DNA from: Candidatus Omnitrophota bacterium
GTDB lineage: Bacteria > Omnitrophota > Koll11 > Duberdicusellales > 4484-171
Length of the DNA stretch: 7,120 nucleotides
Assembly (NCBI GenBank): GCA_030692055.1
Contig: JAUYCY010000061.1
Coordinates: 1-7,120, forward strand
Reading direction: 5' to 3'
The stretch's first letter is position 1; every line of letters begins with the position of its first letter. The translations under genes and the position numbers were made by a program. The notes beneath the pieces were generated by a model, which saw only the letters and a program-made list of their open reading frames with translations, ran no database searches and was not told the origin of the DNA. Below, piece after piece: positions 1 through 5,609 of this stretch.

Positions 1-901
1 AAAAATCATAATACCCTGTCCTTTGTCTCATCTCACCTAGTTTAGGATCATTCCATATCTTTTTTAAAGAAGAATTCATTGTGTCAATTTTTAAGATCGG
101 AAAAAGGTTACACGGCAGAAATAATCTCCCATCAGGATCAATGGATAATACCATGCTCGCTCCGCGACATGTTAAGTGCACATTCTTGTCAAATAAGAAG
201 TAGTCTAAGTTTTTGATGTTTTTATATTTCTTTCTTAACCTTTTTAAATTTGCCATGAACACGTCATTATCTACAGCCAAAGAATATTGATTATCCGGAT
301 TTAGCATTTTAGTATACGTTATCTTACAGCCTACCCTATTAGAAAACCTAGCAAACTCCTCCATTTCCTGTATCGTATCATTTGATATAACCGCAGTTAT
401 CATTGTGTTTATACCTTTTTGCCGACAGAGTTCTAATCCCTCCATTACCCTATCAAAGGCCCCTTTTACCCTACAGATGTTATCTTGTTTCTTTAAAGAG
501 TACAAAGAAATTCTTAGATAATCTAAACCCTCATTTATTTGATCTATCTTGTCTTTTATAAAATAACCATTGGTCGTTAAAAAAGTGATCATACCTCTAT
601 TTTTTGCATGTCTTAAAATCTTACCCACATCATTTCTTATTAGTGGTTCCCCTCCTTGAAGATAAAATATACTCGCTCCTAAATCTCTGCTCTGATCTAT
701 TAAACTAATGACTTTTTCAGTTGTAAGGTCTTTTCCCCTGAAATTTCTACGGTTGTGTTTAACATTACATTGTGGACAACGCATGTTACACTTATAAGTC
801 AACATCAAAGAAAGTACTACAGGTGTAGGGGTACCTAGTTTATTTTTAATTAAAGAGGTCAGTAAGTTCAGGATATTTCTTTTAGTTATGTTTTTAGCCA
901 T
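1..901 (-). CDS. Radical SAM protein with SPASM/twitch-like C-terminus (partial, C-terminus beyond left edge)
   Basis: Reading the minus strand from ATG at 901-899 gives 300 open codons with no stop before the window edge. The radical SAM signature CNMRCPQC lies at residues 38-45, giving the CX3CX2C triad C38, C42 and C45 that ligates the [4Fe-4S] cluster which cleaves S-adenosylmethionine. It is followed by the SAM-contacting GGEP motif (83-86) and a TTNGY strand (109-113), as in canonical TIM-barrel members. Near the C-terminus, C245 (TCRGAS) and C264 (LFLPCN) flank an SIDPDG turn. This is the usual look of a SPASM or twitch auxiliary-cluster region, as in HpnH-like and peptide- or sugar-modifying enzymes. 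Further cysteines may lie past the edge. The start at 901 gives a normal leader before the cluster motif; the next in-frame Met (33) sits too close to C38. No clear Shine-Dalgarno sequence precedes it. The substrate is unknown. It is divergent from the plus-strand operon, so a shared pathway is plausible but unproven. Confidence 0.9.
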   Translation of the reverse strand, partial: MAKNITKRNILNLLTSLIKNKLGTPTPVVLSLMLTYKCNMRCPQCNVKHNRRNFRGKDLTTEKVISLIDQSRDLGASIFYLQGGEPLIRNDVGKILRHAKNRGMITFLTTNGYFIKDKIDQINEGLDYLRISLYSLKKQDNICRVKGAFDRVMEGLELCRQKGINTMITAVISNDTIQEMEEFARFSNRVGCKITYTKMLNPDNQYSLAVDNDVFMANLKRLRKKYKNIKNLDYFLFDKNVHLTCRGASMVLSIDPDGRLFLPCNLFPILKIDTMNSSLKKIWNDPKLGEMRQRTGYYDF

Positions 902-909
902 ATTTTAAG

Positions 910-935
910 ATATTTACGTATTATTAAGTAAATAT
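910..935. repeat. 8-bp inverted repeat in divergent promoter region
   Basis: ATATTTAC (910-917) is the exact reverse complement of GTAAATAT (928-935), with a 10-base spacer. The centre-to-centre distance of the arms is 18 bases, and the right arm overlaps the TATA-like sequence. The geometry would suit a dimeric regulator acting on both divergent genes. In DNA this AT-rich an 8-base match can arise by chance, so the regulatory role is only an inference. Confidence 0.35.
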
Positions 936-953
936 TTAAAAACCTTCTTATTC

Positions 954-959
954 AAAGGG
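954..959 (+). promoter_or_regulatory. Shine-Dalgarno-like AAAGGG before the 966 start
   Basis: AAAGGG ends 6 bases before the ATG at 966, which is suitable spacing for a ribosome binding site, though the match to AGGAGG is only partial. It supports 966 as the true start and argues somewhat against a strictly leaderless transcript. Confidence 0.45.
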
Positions 960-965
960 TATTTA

Positions 966-2354
966 ATGAAGGTTTTGTTGATAAAACCGTTTAATGACAA
1001 GGCTTTTGCTATAGTCCCGCCTATAGGCTTGGGTTATTTATCAACAGCTTTGAGGAAGCAAGGTCATGATGTGCTTATATTAGACTGTCTAGCAAAAGAT
1101 TATAACTTTAAACAAGTGGCTATTTCTTTCGCTAATTATAATCCTGATGTTGTAGGGATCCAGGTGTTCAGCGATAACCTTCTTGTTGTAAAAGAATACC
1201 TTAAGATTTTTAAAAAAATTAAGATGTCAGTTGTAACTATTATTGGGGGCCCTCACCCTTCGGCTGATCCGAAACAGAGCTTAAATTTTCTTCAAGAAGC
1301 CGATTTCGGTTTCGTAGGGGAGTCAGAAAAAGGTTTTTACAAACTTTTAGCTTATTTAAGGGGAAAAGAAAAAAATGTGTATAACATACCCGGGTTGGTT
1401 TTTAGAAAGGGTAAGAACATAATTTCTAACCCGCCTTATTTTGAACAAGATTTAGATAAGTTAGGTTTTCCTGCTTGGGACTTAATAAACCCAAAAGACT
1501 ATCCTCACGCTCCACAAGGTGGCTTTGCAAGATTTTTTCCTCTAGCGATTATACAAACTATAAGAGGTTGCCCTTATAAGTGCACTTTTTGCGGTGCTCA
1601 TCTCATTAATGGTTTTAAAATGAGGCCTCGAGCTGTAAAAAATGTTATCCAAGAAATAAAACTTTTATGTAGCAAGTATGGTGTTAAAGAGTTTCATATT
1701 ACAGATGACAATTTCCTGTTTTCAAAAGAAAGGGTGATAAGATTTTGTAAAAAATTAAAAGAAGGAAATTATAAGCTAGCTTGGATGTGCTCCAGCGGAG
1801 TAAGGTTAGACCTTTTAGATGAGGGGCTTCTTGAGCATATGAAAAATTCTGGATGTTATGCTTTTGGCTTAGGCTTAGAATCAGGGTCTGAAAGGATTCT
1901 AAAATATATGAAGAAAGATCTTAACCTCAAAAGGATTGATAAACAAATTGGATTGATAAAAAAATATGGCATAAGAACTATAGGGCTTTTTATTATAGGT
2001 TTCCCGACTGAGACAATAGAGGATGTTCAAAAAACAATAAAACTCTCTAAACGGCTGCCATTTGATAGGGTTCAATTTAGTTATTTTCTACCTATTCCTG
2101 GAACTGAGATCTACAAAGAATTAGAAAAGAAAGGAGGGTTAAAAAATATTGATTTCACGAATTATTCCTCTTTTGGAAGTTTAAATTATGTTCCTGCAAG
2201 TATGACCAAAAAAGAATTGAAAAGAATGCAAATGAGAGCGTTTTTATCATTTTATTTAAAACCCAAAAATTTTTTGAAATTATTTGAAGATATAGGCTCA
2301 ATAGACAACCTTAGGTACATAATCAAAAGGGTTAGTATTTATATGTTTGGATAA
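966..2354 (+). CDS. Cobalamin-binding-type radical SAM enzyme (class B / BchE-like architecture)
   Basis: This complete protein has 462 residues, a usual length for the family. Residues 1 to about 140 form a Rossmann-like B12-binding domain: it opens with MKVLLIKP, continues with PPIGLGYLSTAL (18-29) and DVVGIQ (61-66), and has the GGPHPSADP loop (94-102). The His ligand motif DxHxxG of methionine synthase is absent, as is common in B12-radical SAM proteins. The radical SAM barrel begins near residue 195, with RGCPYKCTFC at 200-209 giving C202, C206 and C209 (CX3CX2C). Typical downstream motifs are ITDDNF (245-250), LESGSER (304-310), GFPTET (345-350) and PIPGTE (376-381). Family members carry out C- or P-methylations, ring formations and other radical steps on lipids, sugars, peptides and antibiotics; the substrate here cannot be read from sequence. 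It is the first gene of the operon, 2 bases before the next, which suggests a modification of a glycan or its lipid carrier. It could act as a methyltransferase or in a non-methylating reaction. Confidence 0.93.
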   Translation: MKVLLIKPFNDKAFAIVPPIGLGYLSTALRKQGHDVLILDCLAKDYNFKQVAISFANYNPDVVGIQVFSDNLLVVKEYLKIFKKIKMSVVTIIGGPHPSADPKQSLNFLQEADFGFVGESEKGFYKLLAYLRGKEKNVYNIPGLVFRKGKNIISNPPYFEQDLDKLGFPAWDLINPKDYPHAPQGGFARFFPLAIIQTIRGCPYKCTFCGAHLINGFKMRPRAVKNVIQEIKLLCSKYGVKEFHITDDNFLFSKERVIRFCKKLKEGNYKLAWMCSSGVRLDLLDEGLLEHMKNSGCYAFGLGLESGSERILKYMKKDLNLKRIDKQIGLIKKYGIRTIGLFIIGFPTETIEDVQKTIKLSKRLPFDRVQFSYFLPIPGTEIYKELEKKGGLKNIDFTNYSSFGSLNYVPASMTKKELKRMQMRAFLSFYLKPKNFLKLFEDIGSIDNLRYIIKRVSIYMFG

Positions 2355-2356
2355 AA

Positions 2357-3955
2357 ATGAAACAAAAAACAGTCTATCTCCTATTAGCAGCGATTATTTG
2401 CTTTCATGTGGTAAATAATCTAATAATCCTAAAAATAGATAACATACCCTTCATATACGATCTGTTTAACAATTATCAGCATAGCATATCAAACTACAAT
2501 CTCATCTTAAAAAGCCCTATCCAAGTATTCAATTTTGGAAATCCAGAACTAAGTTTTCATTATCCCCCTTTGCTATATTGGATGACTTTACCTTTCTTTT
2601 TATTGTTCGGAACAGGCGAAGATGTTGCTGTTATGGCTAACATGATTTTTTTTGCAGTTTTGATACTTGCTACCTATGGAATCGGAAAAGAACTACACGA
2701 TGAAAAAGTAGGGCTGCTGGCAGCTTTTACAGTCTCCATGTTTCCAGCAATATTCGGATACTCCCGAGTCTATACCGTTGATTTCCTTCAAGCATCGCTT
2801 GTAACATTAACTATATACCTACTTATAAAGACTGAATATTTTAGTAATAAAAAATTCTCAATTTTATTAGGTTTTGGTCTGGGGATAGGGATGTTGGGGA
2901 AGCAAACATGTCTAATCTACGTTGGTGTCCCCTTACTTTTTTATTTATTAATTTCTATAAAAAATAAGACCGGATTTTGTGTAAAAAATATGCTTTTTTC
3001 AGGATTAATTGCCATAGTTTTATCTTTCCCGTGGTATTATTCTCATTTTAAAAATATAAGTTATTATGTTTCATCAAATCCTTATTTTAAGTTTACGGTA
3101 AAAGACATTTTTTTGTATGCATATAGTATTTACAAATATCAGCTGTTTCCATTTTATGCAATAATCTTTTTATTTAGTCTTATTATGTATGTATTATTTT
3201 TGAAAAATAAATTAAAATTCTTAGTTTTAGTCTGGTTATTAACACCGATAGTATTCCATACTATATTTTTTGAGTTTAAATTTGCACGGTATATCCTTCC
3301 TTCTTTGCCAGCAGTTTCGATAATCATAGCAGTAAGCATAATAAGTCTTAAGAAAATAAAAATCAAAAGCTTGAAAAGATTAGCCCCTTATCTTCCTTTT
3401 TTGATTATTGGCCTAGGAGTCATACAGTTTTTTATGTTATGTTACTCTTCAATTGAACCAATTAAGAGCATACCTGAACTTCACGAGAGATTTGAAGAAA
3501 AAGGGATAATAAAACCTGGAATTTTATCATTCGATACAAGGGACGTTGTTAAAGATTTTATCAATATAAAAAATAAAGATTTATTTATAGTTGAAATGGC
3601 CGATACGCCTTTCATAGATATGATTGAACACGAATTTTATCTGCAGGGTTTTGAGTTTAAAGTTTATAGCCCTTATAAAACGTTAGACATAGGCTTACAA
3701 CCGGGCGTGATCCCTGAAAATTATGATTTCACAAAAATTTTTGACGAAGCAAACATTATCCTAACAAATGATAAAGGTTATTTCGGTTCAGAAGACATAC
3801 CTATTGATGAAAGAATAAAAAAAAGATTTAATAAGGCGTATTTCCAAACATTTGAAAAGAGGATTGATGAATTTGTTTTAATTAAAAAAGTACCAACCAA
3901 TTTACGGTATGAAGATTCCTCAATCCTTTTATATGCCAGAAAGGGGTTATTATGA
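2357..3955 (+). CDS. Polytopic GT39/PMT-type glycosyltransferase (ArnT-like, lipid-linked sugar donor)
   Basis: This complete 532-residue integral membrane protein has an N-terminal anchor (about 6-26) and a first extracytoplasmic loop containing D35 and HYPPLLYW (68-75). About ten further hydrophobic segments follow, up to about residue 362, including the FARYILPSLPA motif (309-319). A soluble C-terminal tail spans about 366-532. This layout is that of GT39/PMT_2 enzymes, which use polyprenyl-phosphate sugars as donors and transfer them outside the cytoplasmic membrane. The first-loop acidic residue normally acts as the catalytic base; D35 is the candidate here, but the glutamate that often follows it is Leu36. 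The start at 2357 lies 2 bases after the previous stop, with only a weak GGAT upstream, so translation is probably coupled. Its last four bases overlap the carbamoyltransferase start (ATGA). Residues 92-187 align without gaps to 86-181 of the gene at 5610 at about 65% identity by eye, so the two are paralogues. Sugar and acceptor are unknown. Confidence 0.88.
   Translation: MKQKTVYLLLAAIICFHVVNNLIILKIDNIPFIYDLFNNYQHSISNYNLILKSPIQVFNFGNPELSFHYPPLLYWMTLPFFLLFGTGEDVAVMANMIFFAVLILATYGIGKELHDEKVGLLAAFTVSMFPAIFGYSRVYTVDFLQASLVTLTIYLLIKTEYFSNKKFSILLGFGLGIGMLGKQTCLIYVGVPLLFYLLISIKNKTGFCVKNMLFSGLIAIVLSFPWYYSHFKNISYYVSSNPYFKFTVKDIFLYAYSIYKYQLFPFYAIIFLFSLIMYVLFLKNKLKFLVLVWLLTPIVFHTIFFEFKFARYILPSLPAVSIIIAVSIISLKKIKIKSLKRLAPYLPFLIIGLGVIQFFMLCYSSIEPIKSIPELHERFEEKGIIKPGILSFDTRDVVKDFINIKNKDLFIVEMADTPFIDMIEHEFYLQGFEFKVYSPYKTLDIGLQPGVIPENYDFTKIFDEANIILTNDKGYFGSEDIPIDERIKKRFNKAYFQTFEKRIDEFVLIKKVPTNLRYEDSSILLYARKGLL
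3938..3946 (+). promoter_or_regulatory. Ribosome binding site inside the preceding gene (AGAAAGGGG)
   Basis: The purine run AGAAAGGGG ends 5 bases before the ATG at 3952 and lies within the 3' end of the upstream glycosyltransferase gene. With the ATGA stop/start overlap it fixes 3952 as the start and indicates translational coupling. Confidence 0.5.
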
Positions 3956-5607
3956 AAGTATTAGGACTTTGCGACAATCATGATTCTGGAGCAGCACTGA
4001 TATCTAATGGAAAAATAAAATCTGCAATATCAGAAGAAAGGCTGGACAGGGTTAAGCTTTCACGCAACTTCCCTTTCCTTTCCATCAATAAAGTTTTTGA
4101 GATGGGTAAGATTTCGATGGATGATGTTGACAAGATAGTGGTTGCCTCAAAGTTCACCCCAAATTTTGTTTTAAGACTTTTTAGCTGTAAGTATTCAAAA
4201 ATGAAAAAGTCACAGTTTGACTACTCCTTAAACCTTTATTTCATCTACCAAAGCCTCTTAAAAAAGATAGGTTTGGAAAAGGTTGATGAAACTCTGTCTA
4301 AAATCGTATTACAAAGAAAACTGAAGTTTAAAAATATAAGTTTAGTAGATCACCACTTAGCCCACGCAGCAGCTTATTACACATCAGGCCTTAATAAAGC
4401 ACTCATAATAACAATAGACTCTATGGGTGACGGCGTAACCTTAACAGTAAACATAGGACAAGGTAATAGTATTAACCGTGTCTATTCCCAATCAGGATTT
4501 AGTGCCATAAGCTTGTATTATTCTAGGATAACTGAAGCTTTAGGTTTTACTGCAATAAAGCATGAAGGCAAGGTTGTCGGGCTTGCTTCTTATGGTAACC
4601 CAACGCCTTTACTATCTTGCATGAAAAAGATGCTTCATTTCAAAGGTCCCGGATTTAATCTGCAAAACCATTTTCTAAAGCAAGGGAAAAAAAGCGGGAT
4701 TTTCAAGGAAATTAAAAAACATGCATCAAAAGATGTTGCCGCCGCAGCCCAGCTTAATCTTGAGCAGGAAGTATGTAAGTTTGTAGACTTCTGGGTGAAA
4801 AAGACAGGCATAAAAAACCTTGTAGTATCAGGTGGATTATTCGCAAATGTGAAACTGAACCAAAGGATTCACGAGCTAGAAAGCGTAAAATCCGTATATG
4901 TATTCCCCCATATGGGGGATGGTGGCCTTGCCTTCGGCGCAGTGATGCATGAACTAAAACCAAAACCATTCAGGTTTAAGAACCTTTACTTTGGACCAGC
5001 ATATACTAATAAAGAAGTAAAGAAAGAATTAGAGAATAACAACATTAAACATACTTTTTACAAGGATATAGAAAAAGAGGTTGCTAAACTTCTTGCTCGT
5101 GGCAAAGTCGTAGCCAGGTTCAAAGGGGCGATGGAATTCGGACCAAGAGCTTTAGGCAACAGGAGCATACTTTACCAGCCAAATGATGCAAGTGTAAACG
5201 ACTGGCTTAACAAAAATCTCCGGAGGACAGAGTTTATGCCATTCGCACCAACAGTCCTTGAAGAGTATGCTGAAAAGTGCTTTAAGAACATAAAAGGTGC
5301 AGAATATAGTGCTAAATTCATGACTATAACTTTTGACTGCACTGATTGGATGAAGAAAAATTGTCCAGGCGTTGTTCATGTTGATGGCACTGCACGGCCG
5401 CAGATAGTATCAAAAAAGGACAATGCCTCGTATTATAAACTGATAGACGAGTACAGGAAGCTTACAGGAATACCATGCATCATAAACACAAGCTACAACA
5501 TGCACGAAGAACCGATAGTATGCACCCCTAGTGATGCTATTAAGGCGTTTAAGGAAAGTAAGCTTAATTTTCTTGCTATCGAAAGCTTTCTAGCAGAGCA
5601 GGAATAG
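3952..5607 (+). CDS. NodU/CmcH-family O-carbamoyltransferase
   Basis: This complete 551-residue protein is close to the usual length for the family. The N-terminal Kae1-like domain opens with MKVLGLCDNHDSGAAL, where H10 and D11 belong to the conserved HDSGA motif, and has EERLDR (28-33). It also has DHHLAHAAAYY (133-143), which supplies an HxxxH metal-site pair (H134, H138), and IDSMGDG (155-161), HEGKVVGLASYG (204-215), SGGLFANVKLN (293-303) and FPHMGDGG (318-325). The C-terminal YrdC-like part holds EFGPRALGNRSIL (395-407), EFMPFAP (427-433), GTARPQ (479-484) and INTSYNMHEEPIV (511-523). Known relatives (NodU, CmcH, TobZ, NovN) activate carbamoyl phosphate with ATP to carbamoyl-adenylate and transfer the carbamoyl group to a hydroxyl of a sugar or other acceptor. 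All landmark motifs are present, so it should be active. It has no signal peptide, so it probably acts in the cytoplasm, before any transfer by the flanking membrane glycosyltransferases. The specific acceptor is unknown. Confidence 0.95.
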   Translation: MKVLGLCDNHDSGAALISNGKIKSAISEERLDRVKLSRNFPFLSINKVFEMGKISMDDVDKIVVASKFTPNFVLRLFSCKYSKMKKSQFDYSLNLYFIYQSLLKKIGLEKVDETLSKIVLQRKLKFKNISLVDHHLAHAAAYYTSGLNKALIITIDSMGDGVTLTVNIGQGNSINRVYSQSGFSAISLYYSRITEALGFTAIKHEGKVVGLASYGNPTPLLSCMKKMLHFKGPGFNLQNHFLKQGKKSGIFKEIKKHASKDVAAAAQLNLEQEVCKFVDFWVKKTGIKNLVVSGGLFANVKLNQRIHELESVKSVYVFPHMGDGGLAFGAVMHELKPKPFRFKNLYFGPAYTNKEVKKELENNNIKHTFYKDIEKEVAKLLARGKVVARFKGAMEFGPRALGNRSILYQPNDASVNDWLNKNLRRTEFMPFAPTVLEEYAEKCFKNIKGAEYSAKFMTITFDCTDWMKKNCPGVVHVDGTARPQIVSKKDNASYYKLIDEYRKLTGIPCIINTSYNMHEEPIVCTPSDAIKAFKESKLNFLAIESFLAEQE

Positions 5608-5609
5608 GC

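Larger units (their letters stand above)
902..965. promoter_or_regulatory. Divergent intergenic promoter region
   Basis: These 64 very AT-rich bases separate two divergent genes and must hold the promoters of both unless transcription starts inside a gene. For the rightward operon, TATTTAAA at 933-940 is centred about 29 bases before the ATG at 966 and is preceded by an AGTAAA stretch. This resembles an archaeal BRE/TATA box for a leaderless or very short leader. A bacterial reading, TTTACG (913-918), a 17-base gap and TTTAAA (936-941), is possible but matches consensus poorly. The TATA-like sequence reads TTTAAATA on the other strand and could also serve the leftward gene. No operator of a known family is recognised. 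Confidence 0.5.

Noticed and set aside
902..965. Small gene, tRNA or riboswitch in the intergenic region
   Set aside because: The stretch is only 64 bases, almost all A and T, with no cloverleaf, no GC-rich stem and no known riboswitch core.
3154..3366. Minus-strand open frame of 70 codons
   Set aside because: It lies wholly inside the membrane glycosyltransferase gene on the other strand, has no recognisable motif, and its hydrophobic, lysine-rich look follows from the AT-rich membrane-coding sequence opposite.
4754..4969. Minus-strand open frame of 71 codons
   Set aside because: It is opposite the strongly conserved core of the carbamoyltransferase, and its composition (Arg, Leu and His rich) does not resemble the real genes here.
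5152..5379. Minus-strand open frame of 75 codons
   Set aside because: It is antisense to conserved C-terminal motifs of the carbamoyltransferase and has no family resemblance or ribosome binding site that I can see.
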